A DNA stretch of 63,996 bases from the NCBI GenBank assembly GCA_030430575.1, contig JAUIKF010000051.1:1-63996 (forward strand), in the 5' to 3' direction. Positions 24,201 to 32,556 of this stretch are shown here, one piece after another. A program made the translations under genes and the position numbers. The notes below the pieces were generated by a model. The model was not told where the DNA came from, did no database searches, and saw nothing but the letters and a program-made list of their open reading frames with translations. Source of the stretch: Bacteroidia bacterium (GTDB taxonomy: Bacteria > Bacteroidota > Bacteroidia > J057). Positions within the stretch are counted from its first letter, which is position 1. Every line of letters starts with the position of its first letter.

Positions 24201-26697
24201 GGAAAACTCTACCGAGATCATGCTCGATCTAGGCCGTGAGCATTTACCTAATGCCTATATTTCTGCCACCCTGTTCCGCCCCCACAACACGGACAATAAC
24301 AGTCCCTTCCTCGTTGGACATGGCTATGCCCCTGTCATCGTGGAAGATGCTTCCAAGCAGTTGCCTGTGGAGATTCAGGCGCCTGCGGGGCCTGTGAAGC
24401 CTAGAACGGAGCAGACCATTACCATCAAAACCCTGCCCGAACAGAATATCCAGGTGACGCTGGCAGTAGTGGATGAAGGGATTTTGCAGATCAAAGATTT
24501 CAAAACGCCTGATCCGTTTGCGGATATGTACGCCAAGCGACGCTTGCAAGTGAGCAGTTACGACCTCTACGAGTACCTGTTGCCAGAAATAGCAGCGAGC
24601 AAGGTGGCTTCTTCTGCCGCTGGGGGTGACGAGCGCTCAGCCCGCCTCAGCCCCAATGACGCCAAGCGTTTCAAACTGCTCGCCAAGTGGAGTGGCATCC
24701 GCCGCACCGACGCCAAAGGCGAAGTCAAAGTGACCCTCGATATCCCGCAGTTCAATGGCGAAGTACGCATGATGGCAGTTGCTTATCAAGCAGATCGTTT
24801 TGGCTCAGCAGAACTTCCGTTGAAGATCGCCGATGACATTATCCTACAACCTTCTGTGCCGCGCTTCCTCTCTGTCAGAGACTCGGTCGTGATCCCCGTG
24901 ACGGTGATGAACTCTACTGAGAAATCAGGGAAAGTGACTGTGAAACTTGACCTCGAAGGTCCGCTCAAAAATAATGCGCGCCAAGAGCAGTCCGTGAACC
25001 TGGGACCTAAAGGCACAGGGCAGGTCGTCTTTGCTGTGGAGGCTTCCAATGCGGTGGGTAAGGGCAAAATGCGCTTTACGACGACAGGGATGGATAAAGT
25101 GGAGGAGGAAATTGAGATTGGCGTTCGCCCAATATCGCCGCTGGTCGTAGACAGCGATGGTGGGACGATCAAGGCGGGAGAGACGCGGACGGTCCGGATT
25201 CCCAAAGATTATATCAAAGGCACACAGCATAGCGGCATTACCATTACAGACTTTCCTGCGCAGGACTTCTCACGGCATCTGCGCTACCTTGTAGGCTATC
25301 CGCACGGCTGCGTGGAGCAGACGACTTCTAAGCTATTTCCACAGCTTTACTTCAGCGAATTAGCTGCTCAGATCGCGCCAGAGCGATTTGTGGACGGGAA
25401 TCCCGTCTACTATGTGAAGCAGGGCATCCTGAAATTGCAGGGCATGATCCGCTATGACGGGGCTTTCACCTACTGGCCAGGAGGGCGTGAGGTCAACTGG
25501 TGGGGCGCTGCTTATGCGACACATTTTTTGCTGGAAGCCAAGAAAAAAGGCTATCAGGTGAACGAGAATTTGCTGGAAAAAGCCTTGGATTATCTCGCCA
25601 AAAGCGTAGCAGGGCGTCAGACTTTCCAGTATGCTTCTTATAAGGGAGGAGGGAGAAGGACGCGGACGATAGCTCGTAAAGAGATTATTTACAGCCTGTA
25701 TGTCATGGCGTTGGCAGGGGAACCAGATATTTCCCTGATGAACTATTACCGGGCCAATACGCACTTGCTCAGTGGCGATTGCCGCTACTTATTGGCGGGT
25801 GCTTTTGCCCAGGCCAAGAACTGGCGCGCCTTTAACGAATTGCTGCCCAAAAGCTTTGAGGCAGAGACGACAGACCGCCAAATGGGTTATACCTTTGACT
25901 CTAATGTCCGGGCCAATGCGTTGATGCTCAATGTATTGCTGGATGTAGACCCCAATAATTCGCAGATCTCTATGATCGCTCGTTACCTGAGCAAGAATTC
26001 CGCATATATCTGGAATACCCAAGATCGGGCCTGGACCTTCCTGGCCCTCGGCAAGCTAGCCAAGCGTTCCGTCAGCACCAAGGCGTCTGTGGAGATTCAG
26101 GTAGGCGGAAAAACGGTTCACACCATCACCAACAATAGCGGAAGCTATTTCTCTGATGATCTAAACGGACAAGAAGTAACGCTGAAAGCGACAGGAACAG
26201 GGGAGCTGTTTTACTACTGGAATACAGAAGGCATCAAGGTCAATGGGGTGACCAAGGAAGAAGATGTTGGCTTACAGGCACGTCGCTACTATTACGACCG
26301 CTTTGGCAATCAACTCAATTCAAACCGCTTCCGCCAAGGCGACTTGATCGTCTGCCAATTGAGCCTCAAGGGAGGTCCCCAGCGCGTCGAAAATGTGGCC
26401 ATCTCCGACCTCATCCCTTCGGGATTTGAGATCGAAAATCCACGCCTGACGCCATCTGCGGACCTTTCCTGGATCGAATCCCGCAAAAATCGCTACACGC
26501 CAGATTACCTCGATGTGCGAGACGATCGCCTCTTATTATTCCTCAACATCGGTGCCTTTCAACAACGGGATTATTATTACCTGCTCAGGGTTGTGAATAC
26601 GGGGACCTTTGAATTGCCAGCGCTAGGCGCAGAGGCGATGTATGATCCCGACTATCGGTCGTATCATGGTGGCGGTAGGGTAGTGGTGGGGAATTAA
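21289..26697 (+). CDS. alpha-2-macroglobulin family lipoprotein
   Basis: 1802 residues, usual for bacterial alpha-2-macroglobulins. MKSWFLPLLLIATLFVACDR is a lipoprotein signal. Successive MG domains follow, with the typical YRPGEKVHLSGILRDRN stretch near 580 and YAPGEKARVLFVTPF near 945. The thioester motif is intact: GCVEQTTSK with Cys1341 and Gln1344, next to an alpha-toroid (YDGAFTYWPGGREVNWWGA). These proteins trap attacking proteases by a bait region and thioester, and guard the cell envelope. The usual partner, penicillin-binding protein 1C, is not encoded beside it, unlike in many proteobacteria. An Asn/Tyr-rich stretch near 375-400 (NNYQYNNNYHNSRYNNYG) is unusual and may be the bait or a linker. 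Confidence 0.95.
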   Translation: MKSWFLPLLLIATLFVACDRNAVKVVNFEPQGEVQALQSFSIEFDKDLAPLELQDQWLDDEFVEFSPAIPGRFKWLNGHSLIFSPDQALMPSQDYTAKIDRKRVLFSHKGSLKSATYNFHTPHFSAVNSDLYWEQVPHADHRLRVVANLHFNYEVDPVKLMTHLEVSHEGKPRADFVVQTEGPAKVIAVSLGEVQQTDQEQAFTVKLKKGLTPVFDRNALVNDREFSMTLPPIQQLAILGVSAGFNGQQSWIEISTTQEVDKDKVSQFVEIEPAVRGLTYTVQENRVRIEGNIKAGNEVTLKVKKGLPGLYGGTLENEYTQRVAIADLEPSLGFADRGMYLLKGGEQNLNLEAVNVEKAEVTVHEVFKNNLLFFFYNNYQYNNNYHNSRYNNYGSEYYVNYYGKQLYSKTLEFEPAKNSKQLQTINLDDVLGQRFKGIYIVTANSHQDYWRRDARLVAISDIGLIAKYADDELLVFANSLKTAEPMAGVKVKLISTNNQQLFEGTTDIGGVVKFNNIRDEMDGFHPALVMAEIGDDFNFLDVRSAYVETSRFDVGGKSLGPDGYQCFLYGDRNLYRPGEKVHLSGILRDRNMGTVKGLPVVLKVVTPRGKELNSFQQELNAEGAFEVTVDLPAFAETGSYRAELMTGDDQYLRSLNFSVEEFVPDKMRVMLDPDQEVVDMGKNFSMGIDAQYFFGAPAANHKYECDIRLRHANFHSKTYSDFNFSNISGQNSPLDNVFLQGELDEQGKGNVNMTVPGDIKSTGYLKGTARVSVFDATGRTVNEYADFKAYPNNYFLGIKAKGYYYHGLNQDINFDLVAVNPKDEAIGNFQAEVTLVRHEWRTVLSRANNGGRYRYMSERHAIEEWKKEVTLGAKPTPFSLKVDKSGRYELRVSRKGSGTYVSQRFYAYYYGRSTASSFEIDKEGRVEIILDKEKYAPGEKARVLFVTPFTGKMLVTVERDRILDHRYIDVTENSTEIMLDLGREHLPNAYISATLFRPHNTDNNSPFLVGHGYAPVIVEDASKQLPVEIQAPAGPVKPRTEQTITIKTLPEQNIQVTLAVVDEGILQIKDFKTPDPFADMYAKRRLQVSSYDLYEYLLPEIAASKVASSAAGGDERSARLSPNDAKRFKLLAKWSGIRRTDAKGEVKVTLDIPQFNGEVRMMAVAYQADRFGSAELPLKIADDIILQPSVPRFLSVRDSVVIPVTVMNSTEKSGKVTVKLDLEGPLKNNARQEQSVNLGPKGTGQVVFAVEASNAVGKGKMRFTTTGMDKVEEEIEIGVRPISPLVVDSDGGTIKAGETRTVRIPKDYIKGTQHSGITITDFPAQDFSRHLRYLVGYPHGCVEQTTSKLFPQLYFSELAAQIAPERFVDGNPVYYVKQGILKLQGMIRYDGAFTYWPGGREVNWWGAAYATHFLLEAKKKGYQVNENLLEKALDYLAKSVAGRQTFQYASYKGGGRRTRTIARKEIIYSLYVMALAGEPDISLMNYYRANTHLLSGDCRYLLAGAFAQAKNWRAFNELLPKSFEAETTDRQMGYTFDSNVRANALMLNVLLDVDPNNSQISMIARYLSKNSAYIWNTQDRAWTFLALGKLAKRSVSTKASVEIQVGGKTVHTITNNSGSYFSDDLNGQEVTLKATGTGELFYYWNTEGIKVNGVTKEEDVGLQARRYYYDRFGNQLNSNRFRQGDLIVCQLSLKGGPQRVENVAISDLIPSGFEIENPRLTPSADLSWIESRKNRYTPDYLDVRDDRLLLFLNIGAFQQRDYYYLLRVVNTGTFELPALGAEAMYDPDYRSYHGGGRVVVGN

Positions 26698-26739
26698 GAA
26701 TGAAAAATTAAGAATGAAGCATTTCCACGTTGTGGGGCT

Positions 26740-27546
26740 TCATTCTTCATTGGTGAAAATGCGATTGAGGATTTTTGAAAGGAGATGTTTCAAAACATAT
26801 TGTCGAAAGGCAAGGAATTCCTTTTTCTCATTATAGGCTTTTTCTGAAAAATCTCTAATGAGTTGCCGAATGACTTTCTCATCTTCTTCTTGAGATGAGG
26901 AGGTTAGTTTTTTTGCATTCGCAATCTTTTCTACTTCGTCAATAATTTCTTTCCGCTGTTCGCGGAGAAATTGCCTGTCAAGTCCACAAATTCTAATGGT
27001 GTCTTTCCCTTTTTGTGTGACAGCCCCCATCTTCCCATTTACTGTAAATTTCCAGTGATCTTCTGGATTTTCTAATTCAGGATGAATCAAAGAAGGTAGC
27101 TCATGTTGATAAGCAATAGTCGAAGCCAATCGATTTATTTCAGATAGGTTTTTTAGATCAAAAGTGGCTTTGGGACCCAATATTTCAAACTGACCCTTTT
27201 TGTAATCTTGGTTACAGGTAGGGCATGAAAAAAGCAGATTATCCCAAGAATAGGCTAGCCATGGATATTTGCTTGTAGGCCTGAAATGTTCGACATCCCA
27301 TCGCTCAACTTTTCTTTCACAATAACAGCATTTGGAATGGTAGAGCCTTTCAAGAGTATCTTTAATATCTTTCTTTTTGTAAGAATCCTTGTATTTCTTG
27401 TCTTTAGGAAAATATTCTTTTTCAATTACGTCAACTCTTTTCCTTTGAGTTATTTTGCTAATATTTGGACAAGGATCGTCCTCGGGGCTTTGGGGAACGC
27501 AAAGTGAAGGAGGCATCTCCACCTTGCTTTTGTCGACATGTCTCAT
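26740..27546 (-). CDS. HNH endonuclease, TIGR02646/PtuB-like
   Basis: 268 residues. The core LYHSKCCYCERKVERWDVEH followed by FRPTSKYPWLAYSWDNLLFS and CPTCN gives two CxxC zinc pairs, the HNH His (VEHFRP) and Asn (WDNLLFSC), in the arrangement of the retron-associated HNH family TIGR02646 and Septu PtuB. It starts two bases after the stop of the ATPase gene on the same strand, so both are one operon. Known: such ATPase-HNH pairs serve as anti-phage effectors that degrade nucleic acid. Inferred: the same role here. No reverse transcriptase or msr/msd RNA region is visible nearby. Confidence 0.85.
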   Translation of the reverse strand: MRHVDKSKVEMPPSLCVPQSPEDDPCPNISKITQRKRVDVIEKEYFPKDKKYKDSYKKKDIKDTLERLYHSKCCYCERKVERWDVEHFRPTSKYPWLAYSWDNLLFSCPTCNQDYKKGQFEILGPKATFDLKNLSEINRLASTIAYQHELPSLIHPELENPEDHWKFTVNGKMGAVTQKGKDTIRICGLDRQFLREQRKEIIDEVEKIANAKKLTSSSQEEDEKVIRQLIRDFSEKAYNEKKEFLAFRQYVLKHLLSKILNRIFTNEE

Positions 27547-27548
27547 GA

Positions 27549-28757
27549 TTATTCTGTCCGATATTGGGCTACAGCGTCTGCCACCATTTTGTCAATTTGG
27601 TCTTTGCTAATATAAACTTTTCCAGAAGCTTTGATTGCTGCTACTTGCTTTTCAATCTCTTGGTGGATTTTGTGATATAGGAAAGTATCGCTTTGATAAT
27701 CTTCGCTTGCCTCTCGCATGGTGGCACTCGGGAGGTCAAATAAGGGAGATGTAATAATGCCATTGGCCATTAGATCTGATATTTCTCCTTGCCCATAAGG
27801 CTCTGAGATACTTGTAACCCCATTTTCCTTATACAATCGGTAAAAGACAGCATCTTTTGATGCGCCCATTACGAGTACTGGACTGTGTGTTGTAAAGAAA
27901 AACTGAATCTTAGGAAACCATTTCCGGAGTTTTGAGACAATTTGAATTTCCCATTTGGGATGAAGGTGAAGCCCTACTTCATCTACCAAAACGATGGCCT
28001 CAAAATCTTTGGTTTCTGTTACTTCAGGCTGATTTTTGGAAAGGCGTGCCAAAAGGTCTGAAACCCAAATCAAGACACTTCGGTAACCTTCGGCGAGGTG
28101 GTTGAAGTCTAACAATTGGTATCCCCTTTCTCTGAATTCTAAATCTCCATTTGTATTAAAGTTAATGATTACGTTATTATCTAAAATGTCTTCCAATAAT
28201 GTTTTAGCTATTTCAAAAGTCATTTTTCCTCCAAATTCTTCCTTCAGTCGGACTTCTTTTAACCAAGTTATTGGATTTATGAGGGCTTCATCATGAGTGA
28301 AAAGCGTCATATATCCCTCGGAGTCAGCTTCTTCCAAGGAGTTAATTTGACCTCTATTCACACCGTAGGCATAAACATTTTGAGGATAAAGGTCGCTGTT
28401 AAAGAAAAAGGCTCTTTTTCTATGATCTTCTGCATTTAAAGGGGTCTTATGTGGTTTCCGGTTTCTTCTAATATGATTCCAAAGCAGACGATTGGGAATG
28501 CTGTTTTTTTTATGCTCACTTTTCCAGGTAATATATGCTCCTTTCAAAGCTAACAGGATAGCCTGGAGTAAAATCGTTTTTCCATCTCCGTTTTCTCCTA
28601 AAAAATAAACCTCCTTTTGTTTGGCCAGATTGTCGAGATGGATTTCTCCTAAACAAAGGAAATTAGGAATAGACAATTTGTTCAAATATCCTGAAGGTGT
28701 TGGTCCCAAATTGGGAGGAGCATTGTAAGTATATTTCTCAATATTTTCCATAATCAT
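27549..28757 (-). CDS. ABC/SMC-type AAA ATPase, PtuA-like
   Basis: About 402 residues. Walker A is FLGENGDGKTILLQA, a signature-like LAEGYRSVLIWVSDLL follows, Walker B is AIVLVDEVGLHLHPKWE and the switch is FFFTTHSPVLVMG. These are the features of small OLD/SMC-like ATPases of Septu and retron defence systems. The frame is open to an ATG at 28781; I chose the ATG at 28757 because a purine-rich GAAGAAGAG stretch sits just before it, and the ATG at 28751 is also possible. It is followed after two bases by the HNH gene. The ATPase is expected to sense a phage-induced change and license the nuclease. The C-terminus has a helical tail unlike the ATPase core. Confidence 0.85.
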   Translation of the reverse strand: MIMENIEKYTYNAPPNLGPTPSGYLNKLSIPNFLCLGEIHLDNLAKQKEVYFLGENGDGKTILLQAILLALKGAYITWKSEHKKNSIPNRLLWNHIRRNRKPHKTPLNAEDHRKRAFFFNSDLYPQNVYAYGVNRGQINSLEEADSEGYMTLFTHDEALINPITWLKEVRLKEEFGGKMTFEIAKTLLEDILDNNVIINFNTNGDLEFRERGYQLLDFNHLAEGYRSVLIWVSDLLARLSKNQPEVTETKDFEAIVLVDEVGLHLHPKWEIQIVSKLRKWFPKIQFFFTTHSPVLVMGASKDAVFYRLYKENGVTSISEPYGQGEISDLMANGIITSPLFDLPSATMREASEDYQSDTFLYHKIHQEIEKQVAAIKASGKVYISKDQIDKMVADAVAQYRTE

Positions 28758-28893
28758 CTCTTCTTCTACCAAATTACACATTCTCTACTAAATCAACTAA
28801 TTCCCACAAAACTTATGAGTAGCCAAGTATGATTTTTAAATCAGCAATAGCAAAACACCTTCTCTGGGGAAGGTGGATTAACCAATAATAGCC

Positions 28894-29478
28894 CTACCCC
28901 TTCTCCACCTCAACTCCATCTATCCAGAAGGTGCCTGGCTGTAGAATAGATAATTCCATCCGCAAATGCTTGCCTTTGGGGATTTCAATGAGGTATTCAT
29001 GAAAGGTCCAATCTGCTGATGGGGCATCACTTTCCACCAACACCTTCATCTCTCCCTTCTTGGGGGAAACGCCACCCGCACGTATCCGAAAAGTAGTGCC
29101 CTGATTTTTTGTCCAAAAACTGAGTTTATACGTGCCTGGCCCTTCGAATGGGCCCACTTCGAAGAACTCATTGGTGAAGCCTGGAGATTTCCAGCCGCCA
29201 TGGGCAGTGCATTCCTTTACGTCAAACCTGAGGGACTGGCGCCCCTCTTTATATTCCACGTCATCTAACTCAAGGGTGAAATCGGCATCGGGAACGGTTT
29301 GTGGAGTATACAGGAGCCAATTTACGGGCAGCCCATTTTTTACGACTTCAAATCCGCCGTTTAAGCCAGCTGAAACTTCCGTTTCCTTTTCGTTCATTTG
29401 ACCACATCCTGTTAGCATCCATATGAGTCCTAGGAAGACCAAGCTGCTACTTTTGATCATCATTCTATGTTTTTTCAT
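28894..29478 (-). CDS. lipoprotein with carbohydrate-binding-like beta-sandwich
   Basis: Start set at 29478 (MKKHRMMIKSSSLVFLGLIW), giving a lipoprotein signal with lipobox LTGC. The mature ~165 residues, with GLNGGFEVVKNGLPVNWLLY, YKEGRQSLRFDVKE, GTYKLSFWTKNQG and PGTFWIDGVEVEKG, follow the strand order of CBM4/CBM22-like or CIA30-like sandwich domains that bind sugars. No catalytic domain is attached. Likely outer-membrane or surface protein. Ligand unknown. Confidence 0.7.
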   Translation of the reverse strand: MKKHRMMIKSSSLVFLGLIWMLTGCGQMNEKETEVSAGLNGGFEVVKNGLPVNWLLYTPQTVPDADFTLELDDVEYKEGRQSLRFDVKECTAHGGWKSPGFTNEFFEVGPFEGPGTYKLSFWTKNQGTTFRIRAGGVSPKKGEMKVLVESDAPSADWTFHEYLIEIPKGKHLRMELSILQPGTFWIDGVEVEKG

Positions 29479-29560
29479 GATGGGTAATTTTGGGTGAATC
29501 ATTTCCTTAAATCGATAGCCAAAATTACGTCACATGAAATTCATAGTTGGTTAACCTGAG

Positions 29561-30142
29561 TTAAGAAAAACCCTTGGTAAATCGCCTCCTGATCCGACTG
29601 AGGGAGGGCGGTTTGACGCCTACATAAGAAGCGATGAGGTATTGGGGGATTCGTTGGGTGAGGTCTGAATAGTGTTCAACAAAACGCTGATACCGCTCTT
29701 CATGCGTTTGCATGTAGATGGAGAGGAGTTGGTTCACCATCACGTCAAAGCGATGCTCGATGATGCGGCGGCCTATGAGGTTGCCATGTGGGGTGGTGTT
29801 AAAGATGGTTTGCACATCTTCATAATTGATCACCAGCAATTCGCAGTCTTCTACTGCCTGGATGTTCTGAATAGATGGCTTCTTTTGATCAAAACTCTGA
29901 TAGTCGGCGATGAATTCCCCTTCTTTGGTAAACTCAAAGGTTGATTCTTCCTCATCTTTCCATACAAAATACCTTACCAGGCCTTTTTGGAGAAATCCGA
30001 TATGGGTGTTGATTTTGCCTGCTTGTAGGAAAAAAGCGCCCTTGGCAAGGGAAACAGGGTGAAAGCTGTCTTTTATCAGTGCTTCTTCCCGCTCATCTAC
30101 CTCAGCTAGTTGCCTGAATAATTGTAATAAGGTGGCGTGCAT
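29561..30142 (-). CDS. Crp/Fnr-family transcriptional regulator
   Basis: 193 residues. The N-terminal ~120 residues form a cyclic-nucleotide-binding-type barrel (LAKGAFFLQAGKINTHIGFL, GLVRYFVWKDEEES, FTKEGEFIADYQS) and the C-terminus has a helix-turn-helix (RIPQYLIASYVGVKPPSLSR). The phosphate-binding R-S-A signature of true cAMP receptors is not evident, as in many Bacteroidota members, so the ligand is unknown. It is divergent from icd with a 171-base gap, so it may control either itself or icd. Confidence 0.9.
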   Translation of the reverse strand: MHATLLQLFRQLAEVDEREEALIKDSFHPVSLAKGAFFLQAGKINTHIGFLQKGLVRYFVWKDEEESTFEFTKEGEFIADYQSFDQKKPSIQNIQAVEDCELLVINYEDVQTIFNTTPHGNLIGRRIIEHRFDVMVNQLLSIYMQTHEERYQRFVEHYSDLTQRIPQYLIASYVGVKPPSLSRIRRRFTKGFS

Positions 30143-30313
30143 AATACTTGGTAATTGGCACCTGTAAAACGGAGTGAATGGTCGAATTTACGCATCATTA
30201 CAATAAACATAAATAATCATTAATGCTTTTCATAATAAATATAAATAAAAATTTATGATAAATTTTGCAGAGATTTGTGCCAACTAAAAATAACCACTAA
30301 TCTTAATTAGAAC

Positions 30314-31828
30314 ATGGAAACGAATGTAATCAACCAAGATATCAATGTAGGAAATGTAGCTAAAGCTGTCAAAGTGGCTGTGGCGAAGGGAGATGGTATC
30401 GGCCCTGAGATCATGGACGCTACCCTGAAAATTCTCCAGGCTGCAGGCGCGCAAATTGAGCCAGAGTTCATCGAGCTTGGAGAGCAGGTGTACCTTTCAG
30501 GGAACACGGCTGGCATCGAGCAGGAAGCGTGGGACACGATTAATCGCAATAAACTTATTCTCAAAGCCCCCATTACCACGCCTCAAGGCAAGGGATATAA
30601 GAGCCTAAATGTGACATTGCGCAAGTCACTGGGATTATTTGCTAATGTACGCCCTGTCACGGCTTTGCATCCCTATATTCAAACCCATTTTCCCCAGATG
30701 GATGTGGTCGTGGTGCGGGAAAATGAGGAAGATTTGTATGCTGGAATAGAGCACCAGCAGACACAAGATGTCGTTCAATGCCTCAAACTGATTACCCGTC
30801 CTGGGTGTGAAAGGATCATCCGCTATGCCTTTGAATATGCACAAGCATACGGAAGAAAGAAAGTCACTTGCATGGTGAAGGATAATATCATGAAATTGAC
30901 AGATGGCCTTTTCCATCAGGTGTTTGATGAAATCTCAGCGGAATATCCAGAAATCATCAGCGATACACAGATTATCGATATTGGGGCTGCCCGCCTCGCA
31001 GCTCGTCCACAAAACTACGATGTGATTGTTACTTCCAATCTGTACGGCGATATCATCTCAGATATTGTCGCGGAGATTGCAGGCTCTGTAGGCATGGCAG
31101 GCTCAGCCAACTTAGGCACCAATGTAGCCATGTTTGAAGCAATCCACGGCTCCGCGCCTGACATCGCTGGGCAAAATATTGCGAATCCGTCTGGGCTGCT
31201 CAATGCAGCTATTGGGATGCTCGCTCATATTGGGCAGACTACAGTTGCAGATAATATTAAGAATGCTTGGCTATCGACGCTTGAGCAAGGCTATCATACA
31301 GCAGATATATACAAGGAAGGAATCAGTCAGCAAAAGGTATCCACCAGCGAATTTGCCGATGCAGTGATAGCCAGATTGGGAGAGCGTCCCAAGATACTTC
31401 CAGCTAGCAACCTCGCTGCGGGGGCAGGCACGATCAAGATTCCCACTTATCAGCGAAAAAATGAGCAGAAGGAGTTGGTAGGGGTTGATATATTTATTGA
31501 TTGGAAAGGATCGGATCCACAAGATCTTGGAGATCGTTTGGCGAGCATAGACTCGTTTAACCTAAAATTGAAAATGATCACTAATCGCGGGGTCAAAGTA
31601 TATCCTTCGGGCTTAAAGGAGACCTATTGTACGGATCACTGGCGATGCCGATTTGTCGCAAGCGATGCCAAGATCCAAGGCGGAAACCCTGTGTATCATC
31701 CTGTGGATTATGAGCAGGTAGTAGCATTATTGTCTAAGCTCCACCATGTCGGTTTTGATGTAATTAAGACAGAAAATCTCTATGAATTTAACGGGCGAAG
31801 AGGATTCTCATTGGGACAGGGAGAATAA
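30314..31828 (+). CDS. icd: isocitrate dehydrogenase (NADP), Thermus-type long form
   Basis: 504 residues. The isopropylmalate/isocitrate dehydrogenase core has KGDGIGPEIMDATLKIL, the substrate motif SLNVTLRKSLGLFANVRP, REN EEDLYAGIEH, the catalytic Lys-Tyr region CMVKDNIMK, the metal-binding DVIVTSNLYGDIISDI, and the cofactor loop EAIHGSAPDIAGQNIANPSG. A C-terminal extension of about 160 residues (KGSDPQDLGDRLASIDSFNL and FVASDAKIQGG) is characteristic of the Thermus and Bacteroidota-type enzyme. It converts isocitrate to 2-oxoglutarate and CO2 in the citric acid cycle. It is transcribed divergently from the Crp-like regulator. Confidence 0.95.
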   Translation: METNVINQDINVGNVAKAVKVAVAKGDGIGPEIMDATLKILQAAGAQIEPEFIELGEQVYLSGNTAGIEQEAWDTINRNKLILKAPITTPQGKGYKSLNVTLRKSLGLFANVRPVTALHPYIQTHFPQMDVVVVRENEEDLYAGIEHQQTQDVVQCLKLITRPGCERIIRYAFEYAQAYGRKKVTCMVKDNIMKLTDGLFHQVFDEISAEYPEIISDTQIIDIGAARLAARPQNYDVIVTSNLYGDIISDIVAEIAGSVGMAGSANLGTNVAMFEAIHGSAPDIAGQNIANPSGLLNAAIGMLAHIGQTTVADNIKNAWLSTLEQGYHTADIYKEGISQQKVSTSEFADAVIARLGERPKILPASNLAAGAGTIKIPTYQRKNEQKELVGVDIFIDWKGSDPQDLGDRLASIDSFNLKLKMITNRGVKVYPSGLKETYCTDHWRCRFVASDAKIQGGNPVYHPVDYEQVVALLSKLHHVGFDVIKTENLYEFNGRRGFSLGQGE

Positions 31829-31959
31829 TCCCTGTTCCCAATTACCGTGAAAAACAAATATTTTGGGTTGGATTAGCAGAGCTTTCATTGAGGGTTTGGT
31901 GCGCAGCCAAATACTCTTTGAGAGCTTTATTTTTTTGAGGGGAAGTGTGAACAGCGTTA

Positions 31960-32496
31960 TTATACCTTAGACCGCATAGATAACCTGTTTTAAGAAGCCT
32001 ACAAATACCCACAACAAAGTTGTCATAAGTAGCTCGCGAAGGATCTTATAACTCGCGTTTCGGCCATTTTTAAAGTGAACTTGTGAATTGCAACTTATTA
32101 TCATGTGCAAAAAATTTCTATACCTTCTCATTACAACAAAGTTGTCATTTCGACCAACGGGAGAAATCTAACAAGCCCTTTCGAGTAGTTATTCCCAGGC
32201 TTCTAGACCACATTGTTAGATTTCTCCTCCCTTCGCAAAGCCTCAGGTCGTCGAAATGACAACGGGGTTGTTGCGATAATAACTTTTTACACAAAAAGTT
32301 AATTCATATTTACAAAAAAAATCACCGAAACGTGAGTTACAAGGCTCATATTCAGCGAATTAAAGGTAGTAAGATTCTTCACTCCCCTTCGGCAAGCTCA
32401 GGGCGGGCTGTTCAGAATGCATGTCCTGAGCGGAGCCGAAGGGACACCTTCGGTGTTCTGTTTCAAAGGCGGTTATTCATCAGGTCTAAGGTATAA
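31960..32496. repeat. nested inverted-repeat composite
   Basis: Three inverted-repeat pairs sit one inside the other. Outer: TTATACCTTAGACC (31960-31973) and its exact complement (32483-32496). Middle: CTTATAACTCGCGTTTCGG (32045-32063) and a two-mismatch complement at 32325-32343. Inner: GTTGTCATTTCGAC (32141) with GAGAAATCTAAC and their complements ending at 32265. Two copies of the short CTTCGGCAAGCTCAGGG repeat lie at 32386 and 32421. The rest of the 728-base gap 31829-32556 has no gene I can support. Confidence 0.65.
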
Positions 32497-32556
32497 AAAC
32501 AGCTCTGTATAGAAAAATATTGATGCTCAGTACTTCCCCCTGAATAAATCAAACAG

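Noticed and set aside
27549-28757. Retron with reverse transcriptase
   Set aside because: No reverse transcriptase frame or structured msr/msd region was found on either side.
31829-32556. Small RNA or protein gene in the 728-base gap
   Set aside because: Only repeat structures are visible; no frame with a plausible start, and no known RNA motif.
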